DNA from: Akkermansia muciniphila | GTDB taxonomy: Bacteria; Verrucomicrobiota; Verrucomicrobiia; Verrucomicrobiales; Akkermansiaceae | Assembly (NCBI GenBank): GCA_945860285.1 | Contig: CAMAQB010000001.1 | Location: forward strand, 1 to 64,000 | Length of the DNA stretch: 64,000 nt | Reading direction: 5' to 3' | In this document: piece by piece, positions 37,391-47,026 of the stretch | How the letters are laid out: each line of letters opens with the position of its first letter | How positions within the stretch are numbered: position 1 is the first letter of the stretch | Translations under genes and position numbers: made by a program | Notes under the pieces: model-generated | What the model saw: the letters and a program-made list of their open reading frames with translations, nothing else | The model's database searches: none | What the model was told of the DNA's origin: nothing

Positions 37391-40300
37391 ATGAAACCAG
37401 CATCTCCCGATCGTCTTACCCGCAAGGGAACCTTGTCCGGCCGCCTGCTTGCGGGCTCTCTCCTTGCGCTATTGTCCGCCTTGTCCGCTCATGCCGACAC
37501 CCTGTATTGGGATCCCAACACCACGACAACTTTGTGGGGTTCGGGCGGAACGTGGGGCACGAATGCATTTTGGACAGCAGACAACACAGGCGCTTTCCTT
37601 ACCGCCCCCACTGCGGTTACGACCACGACTTCCGCCGATACCTTGTATCTTAATCAGGGAAACATCACCTCTTGGACGATGGCGGTCTCGGGCGACGTGA
37701 ACGCCTATCAGTTGAGATACAACAGCAACGCAGGCGGAGCCAATTCAGGCACCATTACCGGGAGTGGCACGATTCACCTTTATGGCTTCGGAACGGGTGC
37801 GGCGAATCAAGCCATCTCCGATGCGAGCGGCCTCGATGTGCGTGTGTCCATCACGCCCACCATCGTTTTTGAGGCGGCTGCCAGCTCGGCTGTTTACATT
37901 GGCGCTTACAATGGGAGCGGAAACAATGCAGGTTCCACGTTCAATAATCTAACCAGCACCAACAGCATCGACCTTTATCTTGCCAACCGTGGTGCTTATA
38001 CGATCAATACCCTGAACACCAAGGGCACTATTCGCAACGAAAAAGGCCAGGGCAATTTGAACATCGGCATCATATCCGCGGATGTCACAAACGTCATTCA
38101 AAACACGACGGGCTCGACCATGTTTATCACAGGTCAGACCAATTCCCGCACGGGGCTGACAACGATTGACAAAGGCACGTTGAATGTATCCAAGCTCGCC
38201 AACATTGATACAGCCAGCAGCATGGGCGCGGGCACGCTGGGAGGCTCCGCTGCGGACATTGTTTTTGGCGGAGGCACACTTCAATACAATACAGCCGCCG
38301 CGACATCCACCGACCGTTTGTTCACCATCGGCGATGCCAATGGTTTGACCGCCACGCTTGATTCCACGCACGGAACGGCGGCCAACAGCATGAGTTTCAC
38401 GAACACAGGGTCGATTGCCTTCGGCGGCAGCGGTGCGCGCACGCTGACCCTTACGGGTTCGAACACCGGCACGAACACCCTGGCCCCTATTCTTGGAGAC
38501 GGCACGGGAGGTGCCACTTCCCTCATCAAAAGCGGTAATGGCTCGTGGACTGTTTCCGGAAACAGCACCTATACAGGGCCGACAACGGTTTCCGCCGGCA
38601 CACTGATCCTCTCGGGCAGCAACGCCTCGGCCACCGGCGGCATCACCGCAACTGGAGGGACCGTGCATTTCAATTCGCTGGCTTCGATCAATGGCTCGGC
38701 CCGCAATGTGTCCATCAACTCACCCGCCACGGTGGCTTTCGGCCCCTCCTTTGGTGCGGGAAATATTCCCACCGCGCTGACCACACGCATCCTCGCGTCA
38801 TCGACAGGGATGATCGCAGCGGACAACTATGCTTCCACGAACTTCGACTTCAGTGCCGGCGGGATTGGATATGCCGCCGCCAGTTTCGGTTCTGTAGGAA
38901 ATGTCATCTATACGGGCACATTCACGCCCAACGGCACCACCTATCGCCTGGGCGGCGGGGCAGGCACGCTCACCTTGAGCAATGCCAATGCCGTAACCGG
39001 CGCGGCGAATACATTGCTGGTCGGCGGCAATGTCAGCCTCACCGCTGCCAATGATATTTCGACCGTCACTGTCAACTCCGGCAATCTGACCCTCGGCAGT
39101 GCGAATGGTGCGCTCAACGGCTCGCCGCTGACACTGAATCTCAATGCCGGCTCTTTGATTCTCGACAATACCGGCACGGGGAACAATAACAACAATCGGA
39201 TCACCGATGCGGCCGCGCTGAAGTTCGGGGGCGGTACTTTCAACTACAGAGGATTCAATACCGCAGGGACCAATTCCTCTGAAACAATCGGGAATCTCAG
39301 TCTGATCAGCGGTCAGTCCACCACCACGGTGACTTTTGGCTCCACCAACAAAGCCGAGGTCACTGCCGGCACCCTGACGCGGTCCGCAGGCGCAGGCACC
39401 CTGCTCGTCAACGGCATCGGGTTGGGTAAAAATGACTCCGCCACCACCAGTGTCGCGAGGTTCCTGGTTTCCTCTCCCACGCTGGTCGGTGCCACAGACG
39501 GTGCCGTCACCGGCATCAATGCGGCAAACAAGGACACCAAGATTGTGCCATTTCTCGTGGGCGAAGCCACCACCACAACGGGCGGCATCGGCACCGCTGG
39601 AGGAACTCCCAACACTTTTGTCACTTGGAATGCCACAGCCGGACTGCGTCCTTTGAACCCCACTGATGAATTCACGAACAATGCCGTCACCTCAGGCACC
39701 AACACCCGCATCACGGCGGCCACAGTGGCAAGCGCGACCGCCAGCGTCAACTCGCTTGTGGTTTCTTTTGCCAATGCGTCGGCACTGACGATCAATGACG
39801 GGTTCACCCTCACCGACACCAGCGGTGCCTTGCTGTTTACTGAGAACGCCACGATCAAGCCCAGCGGAACAACGGGTGCCTTGGACTTTGGCTCCGCTGA
39901 AGGCATTGTCACGGTCAACTCCACCAAGACCGGCACGATCACCGCACCCATCACGGGTAGTGGTGGACTAACGAAATCAGGCACGGGTACCCTGACACTA
40001 TCCAGCACGGCCAACTCCTACTCCGGCGCGACGAGCGTTATGGCAGGTACGCTAAACTACAGTGTGGCCTTGAGCAATACCGGCGTGGCGGGCCCATTGG
40101 GCACTGGTTCGTCGATCGACCTGGGTCCCGGCACCTCATTCGTTTATACCGGAGTGCAGGGAACAAATCCCGCCACTGACCGGACCATCAATCTGGCTGG
40201 AGCAGGCTCCGGCACGGTCACCTTGAACGGATCAAACGTCAACGACACCACCTTTACCTTCAACGGACCGATCACTGCGACCGGCACGGGGCCGAGGACG

Positions 40301-41584
40301 CTGCTCATCAGATCGCAGGGCGACCGGCCGGTTTATACCTATGCCGGCAACATCCCCGACATGTCCGATGGCAGTCCGGTCTCTGTTTCCCTTACCTGGG
40401 GCTCCAGCAGCAGCACATCAAACGGCATTATCAACCTCAAGGGCGTCAACACTTTCACCGGACCCCTGACACTCACCGGTGGTGCCAACGGCGGCCCCGG
40501 CAATTTCCTCATTGGCGCGCTGGGCGGAAATGTGGGGAGCAATGTTCTCAGCGTCACCCCCGGCGGCACCGGTGTGCTGGGCAATGGGAATTATGCGGGC
40601 AATATCACATTTGCTTCCGGCACAACGGCCAGCGTGCTCCTGACCTATGCCAGCGCCTCCGATCAGATCTTGTCGGGCGTGATTTCCGGTCCTGGCGCTT
40701 TGACCAAAACCGGCACAAGCACCTTGACGCTTTCGGGGGCCAACACCTACTCGGGAATCACCACGGTTTCACTGGGCAAATTGATCATCGATGGCACCCA
40801 TAGCGGCACGGGCGCCCTCAATGTCAGCGCCAATGCCACTCTCGGCGGCAAGGGCACGGTCAGCAGCAATACCACGATCGCCAACAACGGCAAACTCGCC
40901 TTCAACCTGAGCACGGTGGCGGGCAGTCATGACAAATTCGACATCACCGGCACGCTGACATTCACCAGTGCATCGACGCTCGATATCACCGCCACCGGCG
41001 TATTGCCCGCGCCGGGCATTTACACGCTCGTCACCACGACCGGAGGCATCACCGGCGTTGCACCGGCGACTCTCAATCTGCCGCCGGACTGGGTTGCAAC
41101 CACTTACAAATCCGGGGATAATTTGAGCCTGCTGCTCGATGTGACATCCACCGGTGGTTCGGCCTATGATACATGGTCGATGACAACCCATGGTTTGAGC
41201 GGCGGCAATGCGGCGTTTGACTTTGACAACGATAACGACGGCATCCCCAACGGCATGGAATGGATTCTCGGCGGCAATCCCACGGTGAACGACAATCCCT
41301 CGATCCTACCCACCGTGACGGGAACCGCCGCCGGTGGATTGACCCTGGCGTTCAATCGTGCCAGCGCATCGATCGCCGAGACCACCTTGACCTGTGAATG
41401 GAACACGGATCTCAGCTCCACATGGAATTCGATCCCCATCGGCAGCGTCGATGTCGGACCGAGTGGCATCAATCCGACGGTGGACATCGATGCGCCCGAA
41501 AACGGCAAGGTCACCGTCAACATTCCTGCGGGCAATGCGGGTGGCGGGAAAGTTTTCGCACGATTGAAAGCGACAAAACCCTGA
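37391..41584 (+). CDS. Giant autotransporter-associated beta-strand repeat protein (second copy type)
   Basis: About 1397 residues from ATG 37391. A signal peptide (RLLAGSLLALLSALSAHA) leads into DTLYWDPNTTTTLWGSGG, then a long Gly/Thr/Asn-rich beta-solenoid with motifs such as LIKSGNGSWTVSGNSTYTGP, LTKSGTGTLTLSSTANSYSG and LTKTGTSTLTLSGANTYSGI. It ends with the same module as the 21471 gene: FDFDNDNDGIPNGMEWILGG, a beta-sandwich (LAFNRASASIAETTL, DVGPSGINPTVDIDAPENGK) and the terminal KVFARLKATKP. No autotransporter barrel or PEP-CTERM is present. The upstream GTG at 37298 is too far in front to be the start. Surface or extracellular structural role is inferred. Confidence 0.87.
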   Translation: MKPASPDRLTRKGTLSGRLLAGSLLALLSALSAHADTLYWDPNTTTTLWGSGGTWGTNAFWTADNTGAFLTAPTAVTTTTSADTLYLNQGNITSWTMAVSGDVNAYQLRYNSNAGGANSGTITGSGTIHLYGFGTGAANQAISDASGLDVRVSITPTIVFEAAASSAVYIGAYNGSGNNAGSTFNNLTSTNSIDLYLANRGAYTINTLNTKGTIRNEKGQGNLNIGIISADVTNVIQNTTGSTMFITGQTNSRTGLTTIDKGTLNVSKLANIDTASSMGAGTLGGSAADIVFGGGTLQYNTAAATSTDRLFTIGDANGLTATLDSTHGTAANSMSFTNTGSIAFGGSGARTLTLTGSNTGTNTLAPILGDGTGGATSLIKSGNGSWTVSGNSTYTGPTTVSAGTLILSGSNASATGGITATGGTVHFNSLASINGSARNVSINSPATVAFGPSFGAGNIPTALTTRILASSTGMIAADNYASTNFDFSAGGIGYAAASFGSVGNVIYTGTFTPNGTTYRLGGGAGTLTLSNANAVTGAANTLLVGGNVSLTAANDISTVTVNSGNLTLGSANGALNGSPLTLNLNAGSLILDNTGTGNNNNNRITDAAALKFGGGTFNYRGFNTAGTNSSETIGNLSLISGQSTTTVTFGSTNKAEVTAGTLTRSAGAGTLLVNGIGLGKNDSATTSVARFLVSSPTLVGATDGAVTGINAANKDTKIVPFLVGEATTTTGGIGTAGGTPNTFVTWNATAGLRPLNPTDEFTNNAVTSGTNTRITAATVASATASVNSLVVSFANASALTINDGFTLTDTSGALLFTENATIKPSGTTGALDFGSAEGIVTVNSTKTGTITAPITGSGGLTKSGTGTLTLSSTANSYSGATSVMAGTLNYSVALSNTGVAGPLGTGSSIDLGPGTSFVYTGVQGTNPATDRTINLAGAGSGTVTLNGSNVNDTTFTFNGPITATGTGPRTLLIRSQGDRPVYTYAGNIPDMSDGSPVSVSLTWGSSSSTSNGIINLKGVNTFTGPLTLTGGANGGPGNFLIGALGGNVGSNVLSVTPGGTGVLGNGNYAGNITFASGTTASVLLTYASASDQILSGVISGPGALTKTGTSTLTLSGANTYSGITTVSLGKLIIDGTHSGTGALNVSANATLGGKGTVSSNTTIANNGKLAFNLSTVAGSHDKFDITGTLTFTSASTLDITATGVLPAPGIYTLVTTTGGITGVAPATLNLPPDWVATTYKSGDNLSLLLDVTSTGGSAYDTWSMTTHGLSGGNAAFDFDNDNDGIPNGMEWILGGNPTVNDNPSILPTVTGTAAGGLTLAFNRASASIAETTLTCEWNTDLSSTWNSIPIGSVDVGPSGINPTVDIDAPENGKVTVNIPAGNAGGGKVFARLKATKP

Positions 41585-41597
41585 TCGTGGCAGGGGG

Positions 41598-41624
41598 CCG
41601 CGCCCGGCATCCTGCCGGGCGCGG
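41598..41624. terminator. Perfect 12-bp hairpin after the giant protein gene
   Basis: A perfect inverted repeat CCGCGCCCGGCA-TCC-TGCCGGGCGCGG begins 13 bp after the stop at 41584. There is no T-run after it, so a classical intrinsic terminator is not proven, but its position and strength make an mRNA 3'-end role the simplest reading. Confidence 0.5.
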
Positions 41625-41666
41625 ATTCTCGTGTGATCAGCAACTGCGCCGCAATCATTGCCTTTT

Positions 41667-41945
41667 GGGCAGGGAACTTTCTCCGAAAGTTCCGGTGGGG
41701 GCAGCATTGTTAGGTCTCGCTGGTCCTTCCTGGCTCACCCGCTTGGTTTGCGAAAGTAGGCGCGGGGTGAAGGTAGATTGCCCGAAGGTCAGGGCAGGGA
41801 ACTTTCTCCGAAAGTTCCGGAGGGGGCAGCATTGTTAGGTCTCGCTTGTCCTTCCTGGCTCACCCGCTTGGTTTGCGAAAGTAGCCGCGGGCTGAAGGCC
41901 GGTTGCCCGAAGGTCAAAGGCAGAAACGTTCCGTGGGCCTTCCCT
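41667..41945. repeat. Tandem 125-bp units carrying a half palindrome
   Basis: Two units begin at 41667 and 41792 (spacing 125 bp), each with GGGCAGGGAACTTTCTCC, the reverse-orientation half of the palindromic repeat, followed by ATTGTTAGGTCTCGCT and TCCTTCCTGGCTCACCCGCT. A third, degraded copy starts near 41917. The gap 41585-42018 otherwise holds only the hairpin and the direct repeat described next. Confidence 0.8.
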
Positions 41946-41958
41946 GACAATGAAAACA

Positions 41959-42016
41959 GACGTGGTCAGGAATCTCGCATCACGTGAGAGACAGATTGCC
42001 CGGGAAGAAGCGTATA
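41959..42016. repeat. Direct repeat, copy 1 (partner at 43424-43480)
   Basis: This 58-bp stretch begins GACGTGGTCAGGAATCTC and ends GGGAAGAAGCGTATA. The copy at 43424-43480 begins GACGTGGCATGGAATCTC and shares an identical last 29 bp. The two flank the DUF2809 gene and the unknown secreted gene. Copy 1 sits against the DUF2809 3' end. Confidence 0.75.
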
Positions 42017-42018
42017 CG

Positions 42019-42450
42019 TTAGGCGGACATGGCTTGCGGAAGCGGACTGGCGAATCTCTGCTGCAGTGCCCACAGGATGATCCAGCCGAGCAAACAGCCG
42101 AGGACGTAGGGTGGGAAATCCGACCAAAGAAATGTATTGCCGAGGATGACCCGTCCTATCCATGTCGATCGGACGGTCACGAGGAAAGGCGCTTGGCAGA
42201 GTTGCAGGACTTCGATCACAGAGGAGGCAATGAAAACTCCCACCGCGCTTTTCACCAGCGAGAGTCGCGGGAAGATGAATGCGACGACCATCATCAACAG
42301 GATCTGATACGCGACGCTGCCGACAATGTCCTGCAACAGCGGCGCATGGAGTTGCGTGGAAAACCGCACGCAGTATCCAAAGGGGATGATGCCCACCATA
42401 CCGATCAGAAGCGCGAGGCGGTAGGGCTTGCATCGAAGTGAGTGGCTCAT
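42019..42450 (-). CDS. DUF2809 family membrane protein
   Basis: A 143-residue polytopic protein. Hydrophobic segments LALLIGMVGIIPFGYCVRF, GSVAYQILLMMVVAFIFPR and VGVFIASSVIEVLQLCQAP, and then ILGNTFLWSDFPPYVLGCLL with a final helix, match DUF2809 (VIEVLQL and FLWSD being the family landmarks). Function unknown; small membrane proteins of this family are found in many Gram-negative bacteria. ATG 42450 precedes the first helix; the longer frame from 42615 lacks similarity. It is divergent from the gene at 42624 with a 173-bp shared region. Confidence 0.78.
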   Translation of the reverse strand: MSHSLRCKPYRLALLIGMVGIIPFGYCVRFSTQLHAPLLQDIVGSVAYQILLMMVVAFIFPRLSLVKSAVGVFIASSVIEVLQLCQAPFLVTVRSTWIGRVILGNTFLWSDFPPYVLGCLLGWIILWALQQRFASPLPQAMSA

Positions 42451-42623
42451 CGCGGTCAGGTGTAGGATGTCGAGAGTAAATGGCCCGTGCTCAAGGTCAA
42501 AGTCTTTCCATGGATTCGGGAAGTAAATCATGTCAAACAGAAAACTTCTAAGGAAATGGATACTCGCGTGTTGTATGTGCGACGTTCCTTTGACAAGCTG
42601 CTGAAAACAACACACTCACGCCG

Positions 42624-43334
42624 ATGAAATCAAATTCACCCATCCACCGCGCTGTGGCCAATGCAGCCATCGCTTTGCCATTTGCGCTGCTATTCTGGAG
42701 CGTGCTCTGCGGCCCCGCCATGGCGGCCGTGCTGGCACCCAAGGAAGGGGAGGAGGCGGGACCCAAAGTTTGGCCTGTTGATGCAACGAAACATGTGGTC
42801 GTCATCAAGCGCGATGCCACCGATGCCAAGCAAACCGCCATGATCACCGCTGCCGAATCGGCCCAGGCCGACAAGGAGGTCCTGCGCAAGGCTGTGGAAG
42901 CCCGCAATCCAAACGACCCTGTCGATCCGGCTCAAGCGAAACAGGCGAAGGTCCCCGAGGGTGACAAGGTTTGGTGGTATCAAGAGCAGCTCGGCATCCG
43001 CATCCCCTGCGCCGTCACCGGCGAAGCGGTCCGCTACTACTCCGACCTTGTTGCCAGGAATGCCACGAAGGAATTCAAAAGCTATGCCATGCCTTCGAGT
43101 CGTGTCGATTATCACGCCGTCGTACAGTTCCACAAGGAGTTCAAACTCGATGACAAAACCTTCGTGGATGTTAATGTGGTCACTCTGAAACTCGGCTTTT
43201 CAGCGAACTTCACCGCGGAAGCAACATCGGGAATACAGTTCGAAAAAAATCGAATTGTGATCCTCGATGCGGCAAACAAAGTTCTCCATGTCTCCGGCGA
43301 CGGTCCGACGGAAGTGCCGGTCATGATGTTGTGA
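42624..43334 (+). CDS. Secreted protein of unknown function
   Basis: A 236-residue protein with a signal peptide (NAAIALPFALLFWSVLCGP, cleavage near residue 34). The mature part is hydrophilic, with an Ala/Lys/Asp-rich helical region (KQTAMITAAESAQADKEVLR) and a beta-rich end (DVNVVTLKLGFSANFT). I recognise no family. It is bracketed by the 57/58-bp direct repeats, which may mean it moved or duplicated with the DUF2809 gene. It is real by codon use and by its signal peptide, but no role is assigned. Confidence 0.6.
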   Translation: MKSNSPIHRAVANAAIALPFALLFWSVLCGPAMAAVLAPKEGEEAGPKVWPVDATKHVVVIKRDATDAKQTAMITAAESAQADKEVLRKAVEARNPNDPVDPAQAKQAKVPEGDKVWWYQEQLGIRIPCAVTGEAVRYYSDLVARNATKEFKSYAMPSSRVDYHAVVQFHKEFKLDDKTFVDVNVVTLKLGFSANFTAEATSGIQFEKNRIVILDAANKVLHVSGDGPTEVPVMML

Positions 43335-43423
43335 GCGCAGGGTGAAGTTTGGTCGCGACGACGTGTTTGGACGCCGCGCTGATGCCGGAACGCCCGGAGG
43401 GCTCTCCCTGTCGAAGCAAAACC

Positions 43424-43480
43424 GACGTGGCATGGAATCTCCCACACGTGCGAGACAGATTGCCCGGGAAGAAGCGTATA
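43424..43480. repeat. Direct repeat, copy 2
   Basis: Partner of 41959-42016, ending 25 bp before the Gfo/Idh/MocA start. Because it lies in that gene's leader it could also act as a 5' regulatory element. Confidence 0.7.
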
Positions 43481-43505
43481 GGTGGATTGCTCAACAAAAA
43501 ATCCC

Positions 43506-44711
43506 ATGATCGATCCCGACAATACCCTGCGCCGCAATTTCATCAAAAACACTCTTGCCGCCGGGGTCGCTGTTGCAGTCCTGCCAGCGGACAACATTTC
43601 GTCCGCTGAAACACAGCCTGTTGCCGCAGGGCTGATTCGAGGCCGCAAGGTCCGGGTGGCAGTGATCGGCTGTGGCAATGTCTCGGGCAGCTATTTTCCG
43701 ACGTTGGTCGCATCGCCCCATGTCGAGTTGGTGGCTTGTTGTGACATCGTTCCCGAACGTGCCGAGAAGGCCGCGAAAAAACACAAGGTGCCGGCGTTTT
43801 TTCCGCACATCGATGCCCTGCTTGCGGGACCGGAGTTCGACCTGCTGGTGAACCTCACCGACATCCAGCAGCACCATCAGGTCAATCACAAGGCGCTTTC
43901 GGCATCGCGCCACGTCTGGAGCGAGAAGCCGCTCGGCATCACCCATGTCCAGGCCCGCGAGTTGGTGGAACTGGCGGCGTCCCGCAACGTGCAACTGCTC
44001 GGTTCGCCGACCGTGGTCGCCAGTCCGCAATTCGCCTTCATGGCGCGGATGGTCCGCGAGGGGAAATTGGGCAAAGTGGCGGCGGCCCATGCTTCCTACG
44101 GGCATCTCGGTCCCTCGTGGTCGTCGTTCTTTTATGACAAGGACGGCGGTACATTGTTCGATCTCGGCGTTTACAGCATCACCACGCTCACCGGTCTGCT
44201 GGGACCGGCGAAAGCGGTGGTCGCGATGACCGGCATCGTCACGCCAACCAGGGAGATCCAGGGAAAAGGCCGGATTCAGGTTGCCGCCGAGGACAACGCG
44301 ATGGTGATCCTCGATCACGGCGACGGCGTGCTTTCGCATATTCAATCCGGCTTCAATTATTTCTCGGCACGAGAGCACGAGGACACCGAAAGCACGCATC
44401 ACACGCTTTCGGTTGTCGGCACCAAGGGCTCGATGCATCTGGCCGGTTACGATTGGGGTCCGCACGGTGTGGATTTGGCGACAGCTGAAAGTGGCGGGCA
44501 CTTGCAACGATTCGCTGCCGAGCCCGGGGACTACCAGTGGCAGTATGGCGCGGCGAAAATGGCCGAATTCCTCGCCACCGGGGTGCGACCCCGCTTCACG
44601 GTCGCCCACGCGGCTCACGTTGCCGAAATCATTGCCGGCGCCCATCAATCCCAAGCCACCGGCATGCGGATCGCCCTCACTTCGACCTTTGACCCGGTCG
44701 TTTTGGACTGA
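43506..44711 (+). CDS. Gfo/Idh/MocA family oxidoreductase, exported type
   Basis: About 401 residues. The N-terminus TLRRNFIKNTLAAGVAVAVL is a Tat-like signal, so the enzyme is likely periplasmic. The Rossmann fold shows VAVIGCGNVSGSYFPTL and the EKP motif is SEKPLGITHVQ with E140-K141. FDLGVYSITTLTGL is the conserved active-site helix. ATG 43506 is chosen because it precedes the signal; the track-style longer start at 43482 adds no signal. It is followed by ThuA and SGNH hydrolase genes, a set that suggests sugar or ester catabolism, for example of 3-keto sugars, but substrate is unknown. Confidence 0.87.
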   Translation: MIDPDNTLRRNFIKNTLAAGVAVAVLPADNISSAETQPVAAGLIRGRKVRVAVIGCGNVSGSYFPTLVASPHVELVACCDIVPERAEKAAKKHKVPAFFPHIDALLAGPEFDLLVNLTDIQQHHQVNHKALSASRHVWSEKPLGITHVQARELVELAASRNVQLLGSPTVVASPQFAFMARMVREGKLGKVAAAHASYGHLGPSWSSFFYDKDGGTLFDLGVYSITTLTGLLGPAKAVVAMTGIVTPTREIQGKGRIQVAAEDNAMVILDHGDGVLSHIQSGFNYFSAREHEDTESTHHTLSVVGTKGSMHLAGYDWGPHGVDLATAESGGHLQRFAAEPGDYQWQYGAAKMAEFLATGVRPRFTVAHAAHVAEIIAGAHQSQATGMRIALTSTFDPVVLD

Positions 44712-44798
44712 AGAGCGGATTTTCTCGTTCAAGTCGATGATCCCATGCAAGCTTGCCGCGTTGCTCACGTATCCATGTCCGCACTACCACATCAACCC

Positions 44799-45839
44799 AT
44801 GAAACACATCCGCACCACATCCTTGAAACGCTCCGGCCTGATCGCCGCGGGTCTTGCCCTGCTGGGCTTCACAACGCCGCTGCTGGCAGCGGAAAATTTC
44901 CTCCACTTCGCCGCCAAAACCGGTGACGGCAAGGGAAAAAAAGTCGTGCTGATCGCCGGTGACGACGAATACCGCAGCGAGGAAGGCCTGCCGATGCTCG
45001 GCAAAATCCTCAGCCAGAAACACGGCTTCGACTGCACGATTTTGTTGCCCGCCGGTGACGACGGCGTGATCAAACCCGCCGATCACCTGCTGCTCTCCAA
45101 CCCTGCCGCACTCGACAGCGCGGATGCGATTGTCATGCTTACCCGTTTCCGCAGTTGGAGCCCGGATGACACCAAAAAATTCGAAGCCGCGTATCTGCGC
45201 GGGGTGCCGATCATCGGCATGCGCACGTCCACCCACGCCTTCGACATCCAGGGCGATCATCCTTACAAAAAGTGGACTTGGAATTATGGCGAGGGCGATT
45301 GGAAAGGCGGCTTCGGCAAGGTGGTGCTCGGTGAAACCTGGGTCAATCACCACGGGGCCCACAAATCCGAAGGCTGCCGCGGCATCATCGAGGAAGCCAA
45401 CAAAGGCCACGAAATTCTCAAGGGCGTGAGCGACATTTTTGCCGACAGCGACGTTTACACCGCCACCGCGCCGCCTGATGCCACCGTGCTGGTGCGCGGA
45501 CAGGTCACCGATTCGCTCAAGCCCGACAGCAAACCGGTTGCGGGCAAGAAGAACGACCCGATGCAGCCGATTGTCTGGACCCGCGAGCACAAAAACGAAG
45601 CCGGCAAAGTGAATCGCATCGTCACCACCACCATGGGTGCCGCGACCGATTTGCAGAGCGAAGGGCTGCGCCGCTTGCTGGTGAACAGCGTGTTCTGGGG
45701 TTTGAAACTGCCGGTGCCAGCCAAGGCCGACGTTGACTATGTCGATCCCTATTCGCCGAGCATGTATGGCTTCGGCACCGAGCGCAAGAATCTCAAGGTC
45801 AGCGATCTCGATCTCGGCAAACCCTTGCCACCACCATGA
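44799..45839 (+). CDS. ThuA domain protein, secreted
   Basis: About 346 residues. After a signal peptide (LIAAGLALLGFTTPLLAA) the protein has the ThuA fold of a class-I glutamine-amidotransferase-like core: KKVVLIAGDDEYRSEEGLPM, ADAIVMLTRFRSW, FEAAYLRGVPIIGMRTSTHA and the domain end DPYSPSMYGFG. ThuA proteins work with Gfo/Idh/MocA enzymes in handling trehalose-related and 3-keto sugars. ATG 44799 heads the signal; the longer frame from 44745 is not needed. It overlaps the SGNH gene as ATGA at 45836-45839. Confidence 0.87.
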   Translation: MKHIRTTSLKRSGLIAAGLALLGFTTPLLAAENFLHFAAKTGDGKGKKVVLIAGDDEYRSEEGLPMLGKILSQKHGFDCTILLPAGDDGVIKPADHLLLSNPAALDSADAIVMLTRFRSWSPDDTKKFEAAYLRGVPIIGMRTSTHAFDIQGDHPYKKWTWNYGEGDWKGGFGKVVLGETWVNHHGAHKSEGCRGIIEEANKGHEILKGVSDIFADSDVYTATAPPDATVLVRGQVTDSLKPDSKPVAGKKNDPMQPIVWTREHKNEAGKVNRIVTTTMGAATDLQSEGLRRLLVNSVFWGLKLPVPAKADVDYVDPYSPSMYGFGTERKNLKVSDLDLGKPLPPP

Positions 45840-46912
45840 ATTTTTTCCGTCTAGGCATCGGATTGGTTTTTTCCGGTGCCGCCTTGTCTGCTGCGGTGAT
45901 TCCGGTCACCGATGCCCATGTGCAAAGCGGTTTGTCACCCTACAACTGGGTCAGCGGTGACGGCGCGATCCATTCCTCGATCAATGGGGCCTCCGTGACG
46001 GTCAAGTTCAAGGGAACCAAGCAACTCGCCCTTCAAGTGGCGACCGATCACATCAAAACCAATGCTGCGGGACGGTATCCAATCCTGGCCTGGACGGTCA
46101 ACGGCGGTCCGGTTCAGACGCACCAACTCGCGGCCAAGGAAACGTCGGTGGTCCTGTCGGCGAATGCGGCCGATCCCACGGTCGATCTCTACATTAAGGG
46201 CATGTCACCTTTCGAGGGTCGGTTTTCCGGCAACTTGCCGGACAATGCGGTGAAGATCACCGGATTTGTCGTCGATGACGGCGGCAAGTCGGTCCCGTTG
46301 AAACTTCCTTCGAAAGTCTGGTTGAACATCGGCGACTCGATCATGTCGGGCGATGGCGCGGCCTATGCCAAAGGCCAGGGCCGACCGCCCGACGACAGCT
46401 GGGCGGCCTCCGAGGACGGACGTGCCAGTTATGGATATTTGCTCGCCCGGCATTTCGGCTATCGTGAATCGCGCATCGCGTATGGTGGCTACAATTGGGC
46501 CGGCGGCATGGCCCAGGTGCCCGCTTTGACAACATTGATCGATCAAAGAACCTCCACGGTCAGTCGTTTGGAAAAGGATTTGCTGAGTCCCGTGCCTGAT
46601 CTGGTCATGATCAATCTCGGCGAAAACGGTGCGCCCGCCGATGCCGCGGTGATTCAGGCTCTTGGGAAAATCCGCAGTCGTGTAGTGGCGACAACCAAGA
46701 TCGTGGTGATGATTCCCGTTTCGGGTCGCGGCAAAGCGGAGTTGAACCGCGCTGTGGCGAGTTACAAAAGCACAGCCAAGGACGAGCACGTTTTTCTGGT
46801 CGACCTCGGATCATTGAGTTTCGACACCTGTGATGGCCAGCATCCCACCGCCGCCGGGCACGAAGTCATTTTCAAAGCCGCCCGTCCGGTTCTCGAGGCC
46901 TTATTGAAATAA
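45836..46912 (+). CDS. SGNH/GDSL-like hydrolase, secreted
   Basis: A 358-residue secreted protein with a jelly-roll or lectin-like N-terminal half (to about residue 150) followed by an SGNH esterase domain. Block I is NIGDSIMSGDG with catalytic S168, block III is INLGENGAPAD (the Asn), and block V is DGQHPTAAGH with the Asp-x-x-His dyad. SGNH enzymes remove acyl groups from carbohydrates, fitting the ThuA and Gfo/Idh/MocA neighbours. The signal peptide is GIGLVFSGAALSAA. ATGA coupling to ThuA is strong evidence that the two are co-translated. An exact substrate cannot be read. Confidence 0.82.
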   Translation: MNFFRLGIGLVFSGAALSAAVIPVTDAHVQSGLSPYNWVSGDGAIHSSINGASVTVKFKGTKQLALQVATDHIKTNAAGRYPILAWTVNGGPVQTHQLAAKETSVVLSANAADPTVDLYIKGMSPFEGRFSGNLPDNAVKITGFVVDDGGKSVPLKLPSKVWLNIGDSIMSGDGAAYAKGQGRPPDDSWAASEDGRASYGYLLARHFGYRESRIAYGGYNWAGGMAQVPALTTLIDQRTSTVSRLEKDLLSPVPDLVMINLGENGAPADAAVIQALGKIRSRVVATTKIVVMIPVSGRGKAELNRAVASYKSTAKDEHVFLVDLGSLSFDTCDGQHPTAAGHEVIFKAARPVLEALLK

Positions 46913-47026
46913 TCCGGCTAAACCAGGCAGCGCACGAGGAGCCTTTCATGTGTTCTGCAAAAAATGAAGACCTCAACACCACATACATCCTGTAGGCGAT
47001 ACGTTTCAAGCGAAGCGAATGCGTCA

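Noticed and set aside
41950-42441. 163-codon plus frame over DUF2809
   Set aside because: Antisense to the DUF2809 helices; highly charged shadow product.
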